From positions 62,001 to 126,000 of the forward strand of contig NZ_JOEY01000027.1 in the NCBI RefSeq assembly GCF_000718165.1: 64,000 bases of DNA, given 5' to 3'. The notes below the pieces were generated by a model. That model searched no databases and had not been told where the DNA came from. It saw only the letters and a program-made list of their open reading frames with translations. Within the stretch, counting starts at the first letter, position 1. Each line of letters opens with the position of its first letter. Below are positions 35,482-44,552 of the stretch, one piece after another. The stretch comes from Streptomyces fulvoviolaceus. Lineage in GTDB: Bacteria; Actinomycetota; Actinomycetes; Streptomycetales; Streptomycetaceae. Position numbers and translations under genes: made by a program.

Positions 35482-36809
35482 TGGCACAGGTGCTGGAGTT
35501 CAAGCTCCCCGACCTCGGGGAGGGACTCACCGGGGCGGAGATCGTCCGCTGGCTGGTGGAGGTCGGCGACGTCGTGGCCGTCGACCAGCCGGTCGTCGAG
35601 GTCGAGACGGCCAAGGCGCTGGTCGACGTGCCGTGTCCGTACGGCGGTGTGGTCACCGCCCGCTTCGGCGAGGAGGGCACGGAACTTCCGGTGGGGGCAC
35701 CGCTGATCACCGTCGCGGTGGGCGCGCCGGCCGCCGGCGATTCGACCGAGGGCTCGGGGAACGTACTCGTGGGATACGGCACTTCGGAGGCGCCGGCGCG
35801 CAGGCGGAGGGTGCGGCCGGGACAGACGGCACCCGTGGCACCCGCACCTGCTGTGGGAGCGAACGGCCACGTCAGTGCACCCGAGACAGTGGACGGTCCC
35901 GTCCCCGTGATCTCGCCTCTGGTGCGCAGGCTCGCCCGCGAGAACGGCCTCGACCTGAGGGAGCTGACCGGCTCCGGACCCGACGGCCTGATTCTGCGGG
36001 CGGATGTCGAGTACGCGCTGCGCGCCGCCGCCGCGAAGGGACAGGCAGCGGTGCCGGCGACGACAGCCCTCCCGCAGACCGCCGCCCCCGAAGGCACCCG
36101 TATCCCCCTCAAGGGCGTCCGGGGCGCCGCCGCCGACAAACTCTCCCGCAGCCGCCGCGAGATACCGGACGCGACCTGCTGGGTGGACGCCGACGCGACC
36201 GAGCTCATGCGGGCGCGGACGGCCATGCAGCGCTCTTCTGGGGGACGCCCCCAGACGCCCGCGGCCGGGGGCGTCAAGATCTCCCTGCTCGCCCTCCTGG
36301 CAAGGATCTGCACCGCAGCCCTCGCCCGCTTCCCCGAGCTCAACTCCACCGTCGACATGGAGGCCAGGGAGATCGTCCGGCTCGACGCCGTGCACCTCGG
36401 GTTCGCCGCGCAGACCGAGCGGGGCCTGGTCGTACCGGTCGTCAGGGACGCGCACGCGTGCAACGCGGAGTCGCTGACGGCGGAGTTCGCCCGGCTGACC
36501 GAGGCGGCCCGCACGGGCAGCCTCACCCCCGGGGAACTCACCGGCGGCACCTTCACGTTGAACAACTACGGCGTGTTCGGCGTCGACGGCTCCACGCCGA
36601 TCATCAACCACCCCGAGGCGGCCATGCTCGGCGTCGGCCGCATCGTCCCCAAGCCCTGGGTGCACGAGGGCGAGCTGGCGGTGCGGCAGGTCGTGCAGCT
36701 CTCGCTCACCTTCGACCACCGGGTGTGCGACGGCGGCACGGCAGGCGGCTTCCTGCGCTATGTGGCGGACTGCGTGGAACAGCCGGCGGTGCTGCTGCGC
36801 ACGCTTTGA
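35481..36809 (+). CDS. bkdC: dihydrolipoamide acyltransferase E2 (BkdC, set 1)
   Basis: A 442-residue E2 that moves the acyl group from E1 to CoA. Lipoyl domain (1-80) with lipoylated Lys in VETAKALVDV. Peripheral subunit-binding domain (about 140-175) with ISPLVRRLARENGLDL. Catalytic domain (about 205-442) with FDHRVCDGG. An inserted GGRPQTPAAGG-type loop (36235-36275) comes from a palindromic repeat and is not expected in the fold core. No E3 gene follows, so it must share a lipoamide dehydrogenase encoded elsewhere. Confidence 0.94.
   Translation: MAQVLEFKLPDLGEGLTGAEIVRWLVEVGDVVAVDQPVVEVETAKALVDVPCPYGGVVTARFGEEGTELPVGAPLITVAVGAPAAGDSTEGSGNVLVGYGTSEAPARRRRVRPGQTAPVAPAPAVGANGHVSAPETVDGPVPVISPLVRRLARENGLDLRELTGSGPDGLILRADVEYALRAAAAKGQAAVPATTALPQTAAPEGTRIPLKGVRGAAADKLSRSRREIPDATCWVDADATELMRARTAMQRSSGGRPQTPAAGGVKISLLALLARICTAALARFPELNSTVDMEAREIVRLDAVHLGFAAQTERGLVVPVVRDAHACNAESLTAEFARLTEAARTGSLTPGELTGGTFTLNNYGVFGVDGSTPIINHPEAAMLGVGRIVPKPWVHEGELAVRQVVQLSLTFDHRVCDGGTAGGFLRYVADCVEQPAVLLRTL
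36235..36275. repeat. palindromic repeat inserted in frame in bkdC
   Basis: CTGGGGG-ACG-CCCCCAG (36238-36254, perfect 7-bp arms) followed by CGCGGCCGGGGGCG. From memory similar GGGGGACGCCCCCAG elements are widespread in Streptomyces. It encodes a Ser/Gly/Pro-rich loop of about 12 residues between two helices of the E2 catalytic domain. Confidence 0.6.
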
Positions 36810-36881
36810 TGACGCCCGATGCCCTGATTGCACCGGCTCCCCCGCGTTCCCTGTGATCGCTGCGGCACGCATACTCGGGGG

Positions 36882-37757
36882 GTGACCGCATACGACGCCG
36901 TCGTCCTCGCCGGAGGTGCCGCCCGGCGGCTCGGCGGTGCGGACAAGCCCGGCGTGCATGTGGGCGGCCGCGCCCTGCTCGACCGGGTGCTGGCCGCCTG
37001 CGCCGACGCGCGCACCACCGTCGTCGTGGCCGCTCCCCGCCCGACCGTGCGGCCCGTGACCTGGGCCCGCGAGGACCCGCCCGGCGGCGGCCCGGTGGCC
37101 GCCCTTGACGCCGGGCTACGGCACACCTCGGCGGAGCACGTGCTGGTCCTCTCCGCCGACCTGCCCTTCCTCGAAGAGGGCACCGTACGGCGGCTGCTGA
37201 CCGTCCTGCGTGAGAGTGGCGCCGACGGCGTGCTGCTCACGGATGCCGACGGCCGCGACCAGCCGCTGGTGGCCGCGTACCGCGCGCCCGTGCTGCACCA
37301 CGGACTCAAAGCACTCACAAGCGAGCACGGCGGCCTCACCGGCCTCCCCCTCCGCCGACTCACCGCCGGCCTCCATCTCAGCCGCGTCCCCGACCCCGTC
37401 GCATCCTTCGACTGCGACACCTGGGACGACATCGCCACCGCCAGGGCACGCATCAGGGAGCATGGGCACGTGTTGGATGAATGGATTTCCGCAGTCAAGG
37501 ACGAGCTGGGCATCGACCTGGACGTCGACATCAGCGTGCTGCTCGACCTGGCCCGCGACGCCGCCCACGGCGTGGCCCGGCCCGCGGCACCACTGACCAC
37601 CTTCCTCGTCGGCTACGCGGCCGCGCAGGCCGGGGGAGGCCCCGAGGCGGTGGCCGAGGCATCCCGCAAGGCCGCCGCCCTCGCCCTCCGCTGGGCGGAC
37701 GAGAACGACGAGAACACGGCCGACGCCAAGCCGGACACAGCCCCGGACGCCGGATGA
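36882..37757 (+). CDS. mobA: MobA-like molybdenum cofactor nucleotidyltransferase fused to DUF6457
   Basis: A 291-residue protein. The N-terminal nucleotidyltransferase domain (about 1-190) has LAGGAARRLGGADKP and a metal-binding LSADLPFL, as in MobA, which attaches GMP to molybdopterin. The C-terminal domain (about 200-270: LDEWISAVKDELGIDLDVD) matches DUF6457, normally a separate small protein. GTG at 36882; the CATACT hexamer at 36870-36875 is placed for leaderless mRNA. It overlaps moeA (ATGA), supporting a Mo-cofactor operon. Confidence 0.88.
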   Translation: MTAYDAVVLAGGAARRLGGADKPGVHVGGRALLDRVLAACADARTTVVVAAPRPTVRPVTWAREDPPGGGPVAALDAGLRHTSAEHVLVLSADLPFLEEGTVRRLLTVLRESGADGVLLTDADGRDQPLVAAYRAPVLHHGLKALTSEHGGLTGLPLRRLTAGLHLSRVPDPVASFDCDTWDDIATARARIREHGHVLDEWISAVKDELGIDLDVDISVLLDLARDAAHGVARPAAPLTTFLVGYAAAQAGGGPEAVAEASRKAAALALRWADENDENTADAKPDTAPDAG

Positions 37758-39130
37758 CCGCCCGGGCGACCCGGACCGGCGAGGACGCCGAGGACCTCGA
37801 CATCGAGGAAGTGCTCGCGCTCGTGAAGGAAGACAACGGCCGCACCCCCGGCAACCACGTGCCCGCGCCCGGCCCCCAAGAGCCGGAACAGAAGTCCGGA
37901 CCCAAGCCGGACCCCCACCACAAGGCCACCCCCTGGCCCGAGGCCCGCACCATCGCCGCCCGAGCCGCCCGTGCCATGCGCCTGGGCACTCGCCGAGCGC
38001 TCGTCTCGGTACGCATCGAGGACGCCCTCGGCCTCACTCTGGCCGCACCTCTCGCCGCCCTCACCGATCTCCCCTCCTTCGACACCTCGGCGATGGACGG
38101 TTGGGCGATCGCGGGCCCCGGCCCTTGGGAAGTACGCGACGAGGGTGTCCTGGCCGGGCGCGCGGAGCCCGAGCCGCTCACCGACGGCGAGGCGGTCCGT
38201 ATCGCCACCGGCGCCCGGATCCCCTCGGACACCACCGCCGTCCTGCGCAGCGAGCACGGCCGCAGCGACGACAAGGGCCGCCTGCACGCCACCCGGGAGG
38301 TCCAGCACGGACAGGACATCCGCCCGCGCGGTCAGGAGTGCCGCAACGGCGACCAGCTCCTGCCGCCCGGCACCCTCGTCACCCCGGCAGTACTCGGCCT
38401 CGCCGCGGCCGCCGGATACGACACCCTGACCGCCGTACCCCGCCCCCGCGTCGAAGTCCTCGTCCTGGGCGACGAGTTGCTCACCAAGGGCACTCCCCGT
38501 GACGGCCTGATCCGCGACGCGCTCGGCCCGATGCTCCCGCCCTGGCTGCGCGCACTCGGCGCCGAGATCACCGCCGTACGCCGCCTCGGCGACGACGCCA
38601 AGGCGCTGCACAAGGCCATCACCGCATCCGACGCCGACCTCGTCGTCACCACCGGCGGCACCGCGGCCGGCCCCGTCGACCACGTCCACCCCACGCTCCA
38701 GCGCATCGGCGCCGAGCTCCTGGTCAACGGCGTCAAGGTGCGCCCCGGCCACCCGATGCTGCTGGCCCGCACCAAGGAGAACCAGCACCTGGTCGGCCTG
38801 CCGGGCAACCCCCTCGCCGCCGTCTCCGGCCTGCTCACGCTCGCCGAACCGCTGCTGCGCACCCTCGCCGCACGCCCGGCCCCGGAGCCGTACACCCTGC
38901 CCCTGAGAGGCGAGGCGCACGGGCATCCGTACGACACCCGGCTCATCCCCGTCGTCCTGCGCGGCGACAGCGCCGTTCCGCTGCACTACAACGGCCCCGC
39001 CATGCTGCGCGGTATCGCGGCGGCGGACGCGCTGGCCGTCGTACCGCCCGGTGGGGCCCGTCCGGGTCAGGAGCTCGAACTCCTCGACCTGCCCTGGGCG
39101 TCCGCCGGAATCGGGGTGTGTTTCACGTGA
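37754..39130 (+). CDS. moeA: molybdopterin molybdenumtransferase MoeA
   Basis: A 458-residue MoeA, which inserts molybdate into adenylylated molybdopterin. An acidic then Pro-rich extension of about 60 residues precedes the fold. Motifs: SFDTSAMDGWAI, RIATGARIPSDTTAV, then VTTGGTAAGPVDHV and PGHPMLLAR with LPGNPLAAVSGL. The last codons (GVCFT, stop) lie in a parS palindrome. Its start overlaps mobA and its end overlaps the channel gene. Confidence 0.94.
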   Translation: MTARATRTGEDAEDLDIEEVLALVKEDNGRTPGNHVPAPGPQEPEQKSGPKPDPHHKATPWPEARTIAARAARAMRLGTRRALVSVRIEDALGLTLAAPLAALTDLPSFDTSAMDGWAIAGPGPWEVRDEGVLAGRAEPEPLTDGEAVRIATGARIPSDTTAVLRSEHGRSDDKGRLHATREVQHGQDIRPRGQECRNGDQLLPPGTLVTPAVLGLAAAAGYDTLTAVPRPRVEVLVLGDELLTKGTPRDGLIRDALGPMLPPWLRALGAEITAVRRLGDDAKALHKAITASDADLVVTTGGTAAGPVDHVHPTLQRIGAELLVNGVKVRPGHPMLLARTKENQHLVGLPGNPLAAVSGLLTLAEPLLRTLAARPAPEPYTLPLRGEAHGHPYDTRLIPVVLRGDSAVPLHYNGPAMLRGIAAADALAVVPPGGARPGQELELLDLPWASAGIGVCFT

Positions 39131-40224
39131 AACTTCCGGGCCATGACGCGATCGCCCGCCAGGCGGACGAGCATCTCGTGACCCATCGGGTGAAGCTCCC
39201 GAGGAAGGTGGTGGAGCACCCGTTCCGGCAGGTGGCCAAGCGGGTCATCATGGCTCTGCTGGTGCTGGTCGCCACCGCCCTGATCGTCTACTTCGACCAC
39301 GACGGCTACAACGACAACTCCGACGGCTCCGTCGACCTGCTCGACTCCTTCTACTACGCGACCGTCACCCTCTCGACCACCGGCTACGGCGACATCACGC
39401 CGGTCAGTGATGCCGCCCGGCTCGTCAACATCTTCGTCGTCACGCCCCTGCGTGTGATGTTCCTGATCATCCTGGTCGGCACCACGCTCGAGGTCCTCAC
39501 CGAACGCACCCGGGAGGAATGGCGCCTGAACCGCTGGAGGTCCACCTTGCGCGACCACACCGTCGTCGTCGGCTTCGGTACGAAGGGGCGCTCGGCGATC
39601 CAGACCGTCTGTGCGACCGGGCTGAAGAAGGAACAGGTCGTGGTGGTCGACCCCAGCGCCAAGGTGATCGAGGCAGCCACGGCCGACGGCTATGCGGGGA
39701 TCGTCGGGGACGCGACGCGCAGCGAGGTACTCAAGCGGGCCGAGGTCCACAAAGCCCGGAAGATCATCATCGCGACCCAGCGCGACGACACGGCCGTCCT
39801 GGTGACGCTGACGGCCCGGCAGCTCAACAAGGGCGCCAAGATCGTGGCCGCGGTGCGCGAGGAGGAGAACGCGCCGCTGCTGAAGCAGTCCGGCGCCGAC
39901 GCGGTCATCACCAGCGCCAGCGCGGCCGGCCGGCTCCTCGGTCTGTCCGTGCTCAGCCCCGCGGCCGGCATGGTGATGGAGGACCTCATCCAGCAGGGCA
40001 GCGGGCTCGACATCGTCGAACGGCCGGTCATAAAGGCCGAGGTGGGCAAGGGGCCGCGTGAGACGGACGACCTGGTGGTGAGCGTCGTACGCGGGCACCG
40101 GGTGCTCGGATACGACGATCCGGCCATCGGGACGCTGGAGTTGACGGACCGGTTGATCACGATCGTGCGGGCGACGCCGGGCTCGCAGATCGCGCCCGAC
40201 GTCCGCCCGATTCCCTCGAGCTGA
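39118..40224 (+). CDS. potassium channel with RCK (TrkA-N) domain
   Basis: A 368-residue ion channel. One membrane helix at about 42-60, pore helix and selectivity filter TLSTTGYGDITP (about 83-94), a second helix (about 100-125), then an RCK domain with VVVGFGTKGRSAI and acidic VVVDPSAKVIEAA, and a C-terminal RCK-C part. It should gate K+ flux in response to ligands such as NAD or Ca2+. GTG 39118 overlaps moeA; an in-frame GTG at 39127 is equally possible. The gene ends directly against the convergent drrB stop. Confidence 0.9.
   Translation: MFHVKLPGHDAIARQADEHLVTHRVKLPRKVVEHPFRQVAKRVIMALLVLVATALIVYFDHDGYNDNSDGSVDLLDSFYYATVTLSTTGYGDITPVSDAARLVNIFVVTPLRVMFLIILVGTTLEVLTERTREEWRLNRWRSTLRDHTVVVGFGTKGRSAIQTVCATGLKKEQVVVVDPSAKVIEAATADGYAGIVGDATRSEVLKRAEVHKARKIIIATQRDDTAVLVTLTARQLNKGAKIVAAVREEENAPLLKQSGADAVITSASAAGRLLGLSVLSPAAGMVMEDLIQQGSGLDIVERPVIKAEVGKGPRETDDLVVSVVRGHRVLGYDDPAIGTLELTDRLITIVRATPGSQIAPDVRPIPSS
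39119..39134. promoter_or_regulatory. parS centromere site spanning the moeA stop
   Basis: TGTTTCACGTGAAACT: the 14-bp core GTTTCACGTGAAAC (39120-39133) is a perfect palindrome and 15 of 16 bases match the parS consensus TGTTTCACGTGAAACA. ParB binds such sites, which in Streptomyces cluster around oriC. It overlaps the moeA stop codon and the start of the channel gene. Confidence 0.88.
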
Positions 40225-41073
40225 CTACTTGCGGTTGTACAGCCGCATCGTGACCGGTCCGAAGATCGCGATGAACAGGCCCGCCCAGCCCAGCGACCAG
40301 GCGATCTCGTCGGTCGGCCAGGCGCCCGCCATCAGCTCGCGGACCGCCGAGGACAGGTGGGTGATCGGGCTGTTGTTGACGAAGGCCTGCAGCCAGCCCG
40401 GCATGGTCGTCGGGTCGACGAAGATGTTGGACAGGAAGGTCAGCGGGAACATCACCATCATGCTGACGCCCATCACCGACTTCTCGGTGCGCAGCAGCAG
40501 CCCGAACATCGTCCAGATCCACGAGAACGCGAACGAGAAGACGATCAGCAGCGCGATCCCGGCGACCACACCGCCGAACCCGCCGTCCGGGCGGTAGCCG
40601 AGGATCACGCCGACGGTGAGCATCACGACGGACGCGATCGTGTAGCGCAGGGCGTCGCCGAGCAGATAGCCGACCATCACCGAGGGCCGCCAGATCGGCA
40701 GCGTACGGAAGCGGTCGAAGACGCCCTTCTCGATGTCGGTGTTCACCGAGACGCCCGTGTACATCGTGATCATCACCACCGACATCACCATGATGCCCGG
40801 CAGCAGGAACTGGATGTACTCCTTCGGGGACCCGGCCAGGGCACCCCCGAACAGGTACGTGTACATCAGCACCATCATGATCGGGAACGCGGTGACGTCG
40901 AAGAGCTGCTCCGGTACGTGCTTGATCTTGAGGATCGCCCGCCAGCCGAAGGTCAGCGAGGCCGACAGCGCGCTGGGCCGTGGCGGCCGTTCCCCGGCGA
41001 CGAGCAACGCGGCGAGGGACTCGGCGCTGACGGGGGCGAGGTCCTGGGTCTCGGTCGTTGTCGCGGTGCTCAT
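40225..41073 (-). CDS. ABC-2 type exporter permease (DrrB type)
   Basis: A 282-residue permease with six hydrophobic segments and the ABC-2 hallmarks [21 protein letters not shown] and [13 protein letters not shown]. With its ATPase it would pump out a hydrophobic drug or antibiotic. ATG 41073 overlaps the ATPase stop (ATGA). The stop abuts the channel stop with no bases between. Confidence 0.93.
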   Translation of the reverse strand: MSTATTTETQDLAPVSAESLAALLVAGERPPRPSALSASLTFGWRAILKIKHVPEQLFDVTAFPIMMVLMYTYLFGGALAGSPKEYIQFLLPGIMVMSVVMITMYTGVSVNTDIEKGVFDRFRTLPIWRPSVMVGYLLGDALRYTIASVVMLTVGVILGYRPDGGFGGVVAGIALLIVFSFAFSWIWTMFGLLLRTEKSVMGVSMMVMFPLTFLSNIFVDPTTMPGWLQAFVNNSPITHLSSAVRELMAGAWPTDEIAWSLGWAGLFIAIFGPVTMRLYNRK

Positions 41074-42071
41074 GCCGCCACCTCGTCCTTGGGCTCGTGG
41101 GTGTCGTGTCCGGTGAGGGCGAGGAACACCTCGTCCAGGCTGGGCTGGCCGAGGGAGAAGTTGTCCACTACGACGCCGCCCCGGGCCAGCTCGGCGAGCG
41201 CGCGGGCCGCCTGCTCGGCCGCCCCCTGACCGTTCGCGGCGCCGCCGCCGACGCGCGCTGTCAGGGCCACCGGATCGGGCTCCAGCTGCACCTGCACGTC
41301 CAGGGTCCGCCGTAGCACCTCCGCCGCCTCGGGCCGCTGCTGTGCGTCCCGCAGCCGCAGGTGTACGGAGCCGGCGCCGACGGACGCCTTGAGCTCGCCC
41401 TTGGTCCCCTCGGCGATCACCCTGCCGTGGTCGATGACGGCGATCCGGGACGCCAGCTGGTCGGCCTCGTCGAGGTACTGCGTGGTCAGCAGCACGGTCG
41501 TGCCCTGGGCGACCACCGCGCGCACGATGTCCCAGACCTGGTTGCGGCTGCGCGGGTCGAGGCCGGTCGTCGGCTCGTCGAGGAAGAGCAGCTCGGGGGT
41601 GTTGAGGATGGACGCGGCGATGTCGATGCGGCGCCGCATGCCGCCGGAGTAGTGCTTGACCTGCTTTCCGGCCGCTTCCGTGAGCCCGAAGGCGTCCAGT
41701 AGCTGCCCGGAGCGCTCCCGCGCGGCCCTCTTGTCGTGGCCGAGGAGCCGGCCCAGCAGGACCAGGTTCTCGGTGCCGGTGAGGTCCTCGTCCACGGAGG
41801 CGTACTGGCCGGTGAGGCTGACCCGGCCGCGGACCTCGTCGGCCTCGCGGACGACGTCGTGGCCGAAGACGTGCGCCTGGCCGCCGTCAGGACGCAGGAG
41901 GGTGGCGAGCATCCTCACTGTGGTTGTCTTGCCGGCGCCGTTCGGGCCGAGGAGGCCGTAGACCGTGCCGGCCGGCACGGCGAGGTCGACTCCGTCGACG
42001 GCCCTCGTATCGCCGAAGGTCTTCACCAGGCCTGCGGTCTCGATGGCCACGGCTGACGGGTGCTGGCTCAT
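41070..42071 (-). CDS. ABC transporter ATPase (DrrA type)
   Basis: A 333-residue daunorubicin-resistance-type ATPase: Walker [12 protein letters not shown], signature [12 protein letters not shown], Walker [14 protein letters not shown]-loop and C-terminal DUF4162 domain. Strong GGAAGGAAACCCACC ribosome-binding region before ATG 42071. A GCGTA-N7-TACGC inverted repeat at 42088-42104 lies in its leader. Confidence 0.94.
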   Translation of the reverse strand: MSQHPSAVAIETAGLVKTFGDTRAVDGVDLAVPAGTVYGLLGPNGAGKTTTVRMLATLLRPDGGQAHVFGHDVVREADEVRGRVSLTGQYASVDEDLTGTENLVLLGRLLGHDKRAARERSGQLLDAFGLTEAAGKQVKHYSGGMRRRIDIAASILNTPELLFLDEPTTGLDPRSRNQVWDIVRAVVAQGTTVLLTTQYLDEADQLASRIAVIDHGRVIAEGTKGELKASVGAGSVHLRLRDAQQRPEAAEVLRRTLDVQVQLEPDPVALTARVGGGAANGQGAAEQAARALAELARGGVVVDNFSLGQPSLDEVFLALTGHDTHEPKDEVAA

Positions 42072-42193
42072 GGTGGGGTTTCCTTCCGCGTACTTGGGTT
42101 ACGCATGGGGAGACCTTTACCGTCGCTCAAACTCATCGGTCCTGCACAGTGATTTTCGGAGGGGACCTGTTGCAGGGCGGCTGCGGGCCGGTG

Positions 42194-42226
42194 GGGGCTG
42201 GTCGCGCAGTTCCCCGCGCCCCTGAG
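42194..42226. repeat. Streptomyces dispersed repeat (GTCGCGCAGTTCCCCGCGCC type)
   Basis: GGGGCTGGTCGCGCAGTTCC then CCGCGCCCCTGA: a short hairpin-forming element that from memory is very common between Streptomyces genes. It lies between divergent drrA and the quinone oxidoreductase. Confidence 0.6.
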
Positions 42227-42262
42227 TGGGTGCGGGCAGCGCCAGTCACGATGGGCGGGGAG

Positions 42263-42268
42263 TAGCGT
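42263..42268 (+). promoter_or_regulatory. -10 element TAGCGT, leaderless oxidoreductase mRNA
   Basis: TAGCGT ends 7 nt before the ATG at 42276, and no ribosome-binding site is present. Confidence 0.5.
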
Positions 42269-42275
42269 CGCCGCC

Positions 42276-43256
42276 ATGCATGCGATCACGATTCCCGAAC
42301 CTGGTGGGCCCGAGGCGCTGGTCTGGAGTGAAGTCCCGGATCCCGTGCCCGGCGAGGGCGAGGTCCTGGTCGAGGTGGCGGCCAGTGCCGTCAACCGGGC
42401 CGACATCCTGCAGCGGCAGGGCTTCTACAACCCGCCGCCGGGGGCGTCCCCCTACCCCGGCCTGGAGTGCTCCGGGCGGATCGTCGCGCTCGGCACCGGC
42501 GTCTCCGGCTGGTCCGTCGGCGACGAGGTGTGCGCGCTGCTCGCGGGCGGTGGCTACGCCGAGAAGGTCGCCGTACCGGCGGGCCAGCTGCTGCCCGTGC
42601 CCAAGGGCGTCGGCCTCACGCAGGCCGCGGCGCTGCCCGAGGTGGTCTGCACGGTCTGGTCGAACGTCTTCATGATCTCCCACCTGCGCCCCGGCGAGAC
42701 GCTGCTCGTGCACGGCGGCTCCAGCGGCATCGGCACGATGGCGATCCAGCTCGCGAAGGCCGTCGGCGCGAAGGTCGCCGTCACGGCGGGCACGCAGGGG
42801 AAGCTGGACCGGTGCGCCGAACTGGGCGCCGACATCCTGGTCAACTACCGCGAGCAGGACTTCGTCGAGGAGATCAAGAAGGCCACCGACGGAGCCGGCG
42901 CCGACGTCATCCTCGACAACATGGGCGCCAAGTACCTGGACCGCAACGTCCAGGCCCTCGCCGTCAACGGCCGGCTCGCGATCATCGGCATGCAGGGCGG
43001 CATCAAGGGCGAGCTGAACATCGCCGCACTCATGAACAAGCGGGCCGCGATCAGCGCGACCTCGCTGCGCGCCCGCCCGATCGAGGAGAAGACGGCGATC
43101 GTGGCGGCCGTACGCGAGCACGTCTGGCCCCTCCTCGACGCCGGTCACATCCGCCCGGTCGTCGACCGCGAGGTGCCGATCAGTGACGCGGCCGCCGCGC
43201 ACCGGGTCGTGGAGGAGAGCGGCCACATCGGCAAGGTCCTGCTGGTCACGGCGTAG
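42276..43256 (+). CDS. NAD(P)H-quinone oxidoreductase (PIG3-like, MDR superfamily)
   Basis: A 326-residue zinc-free medium-chain dehydrogenase/reductase. Catalytic GroES-like domain with SAVNRADILQRQGFY and PYPGLECSG; Rossmann fold with VHGGSSGIGTMAIQLAKA. The PIG3/TP53I3-like subset reduces quinones with NADPH. Stand-alone gene with a leaderless promoter. Confidence 0.92.
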   Translation: MHAITIPEPGGPEALVWSEVPDPVPGEGEVLVEVAASAVNRADILQRQGFYNPPPGASPYPGLECSGRIVALGTGVSGWSVGDEVCALLAGGGYAEKVAVPAGQLLPVPKGVGLTQAAALPEVVCTVWSNVFMISHLRPGETLLVHGGSSGIGTMAIQLAKAVGAKVAVTAGTQGKLDRCAELGADILVNYREQDFVEEIKKATDGAGADVILDNMGAKYLDRNVQALAVNGRLAIIGMQGGIKGELNIAALMNKRAAISATSLRARPIEEKTAIVAAVREHVWPLLDAGHIRPVVDREVPISDAAAAHRVVEESGHIGKVLLVTA

Positions 43257-43259
43257 GTC

Positions 43260-43826
43260 CTAACCGCGCCGCACCCTCAGGGCGAGGAGAGCGAGCCCCA
43301 GGCCGAGCCCGACGAGCACCAGGCCGCTGCCGAGGGGCAGGATCTGCAGCCGGGGCCGGGAGGGTGCCTCGGCCTGCCCCACGGGGTGCGCGGACGGCCC
43401 GGTTTTCTGCGGCTCATCCGCTGCGGCATCGGCGGCGGCCTCTGTGGCACTGTCCCGCGCGCCGTCGGTGGCCTCGTCGGTGTCGGCGGCACCCGCGTCG
43501 TTCGGTGGCGTCTCCGCTTCCGGGTCGGCAGACCTCGCGGGATCCACCGGCTCCACCCGCCGTCCCGGCCGCTCCCGGCCTTCCCCCGCCCGGCTCCCGG
43601 CCCGGGAGCCGGAGGGGGAAGGCGCGACGGAGGCTGAAGGGGAGGCACGCAGCGGCCCGTGCGCCGGCATCGGCTCCGACGGGGTACCGGAGGGGGTGGC
43701 CGACGCGCTCGCGGTGGCACTCGGCGACGACTCGACGCCGTACGCCTGCTGAGCTCCGTAGGGAGAAACCACCGCCGCCGCCCCCACCACGATCAGCAGT
43801 CCCGTCGCCCGCAGCCATGGAGTCAC
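43260..43826 (-). CDS. secreted, C-terminally anchored Ser/Pro/Ala-rich protein
   Basis: A 188-residue protein I do not recognise. Signal peptide (about 1-30), a long low-complexity Ser/Ala/Pro/Glu region with no fold, then ILPLGSGLVLVGLGLGLALL and a basic end RVRRG. The end looks like a membrane anchor; LPLGSG recalls a sortase signal but lacks the Thr and the LAXTG motif. Possibly a cell-wall spanning stalk. Confidence 0.7.
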   Translation of the reverse strand: MTPWLRATGLLIVVGAAAVVSPYGAQQAYGVESSPSATASASATPSGTPSEPMPAHGPLRASPSASVAPSPSGSRAGSRAGEGRERPGRRVEPVDPARSADPEAETPPNDAGAADTDEATDGARDSATEAAADAAADEPQKTGPSAHPVGQAEAPSRPRLQILPLGSGLVLVGLGLGLALLALRVRRG

Positions 43827-43962
43827 GGAACAAGCCTGGCATCAGGTAGCTCACCCGGCATTCCGGACTCCGCTGGACAGTCGATCCGCTCTGTAAACGG
43901 TGGATCACCCTCCACCGGGGGCACCAGGGTGGTGAGGTGTACGGGTGCGAGAGAATGGCGGC

Positions 43963-44502
43963 ATGGAGATGCCGAGGAACGAACGGTCGCCGGAGAACCC
44001 CCAGATCCTGGTCGTGGGCCAGGACGGGATGGCCCTCGGCGGCGGAGGCGACGAGGACTCCCGCGAGATTCCGGTGACGGAGATGGTCGAGCAGCCGGCG
44101 AAGGTCATGCGGATCGGAAGCATGATCAAGCAGCTGCTCGAAGAGGTCCGCGCCGCTCCCCTGGACGAGGCGAGCCGGGTCCGGCTCAAGGAGATCCACG
44201 CCAGCTCGGTGAAGGAGCTGGAGGACGGCCTGGCCCCCGACCTCGTCGAGGAGCTGGAGCGGCTCTCCCTGCCCTTCACGGACGACGGGATCCCGAGCGA
44301 CGCGGAACTGCGCATCGCCCAGGCCCAGTTGGTCGGCTGGCTGGAGGGTCTCTTCCACGGGATCCAGACCACGCTGTTCGCCCAGCAGATGGCCGCGCGG
44401 GCCCAGCTGGAGCAGATGCGCCGCGCGCTCCCGCCGGGCGTCGGCGGCCACGAGGGCGACGACCCGCGCGCGGGCGGCCGCTCTGGCGGCCCGTACCTGT
44501 AA
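43963..44502 (+). CDS. bpa: bacterial proteasome activator Bpa (PafE)
   Basis: A 179-residue helical protein. The four-helix bundle (about 40-150) includes KVMRIGSMIKQLLEEVRAAP and AELRIAQAQLVGWLEGLFHG. It ends GPYL, a HbYX-like motif comparable to the GQYL of mycobacterial Bpa, which docks in the 20S alpha ring to open the gate without ATP. Consistent with a Streptomyces proteasome. ATG 43963 is preferred; GTG 43945 would add six residues. Confidence 0.92.
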   Translation: MEMPRNERSPENPQILVVGQDGMALGGGGDEDSREIPVTEMVEQPAKVMRIGSMIKQLLEEVRAAPLDEASRVRLKEIHASSVKELEDGLAPDLVEELERLSLPFTDDGIPSDAELRIAQAQLVGWLEGLFHGIQTTLFAQQMAARAQLEQMRRALPPGVGGHEGDDPRAGGRSGGPYL

Positions 44503-44520
44503 ACCCCTCACACACGCACG

Positions 44521-44552
44521 AAGGGCCCGGCAGCTTCGGATGCCGGGCCCTT
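44521..44552 (+). terminator. terminator after bpa
   Basis: 12-bp perfect stem AAGGGCCCGGCA / TGCCGGGCCCTT with an 8-nt loop, followed by TACTCGTTCTACTCG. It lies 18 nt after the bpa stop. Confidence 0.85.

Noticed and set aside
43260..43826. Class E sortase substrate
   Set aside because: The C-terminus has LPLGSG, hydrophobic stretch and basic tail, but no LAXTG or LPXTG Thr, so it is treated as a membrane anchor.
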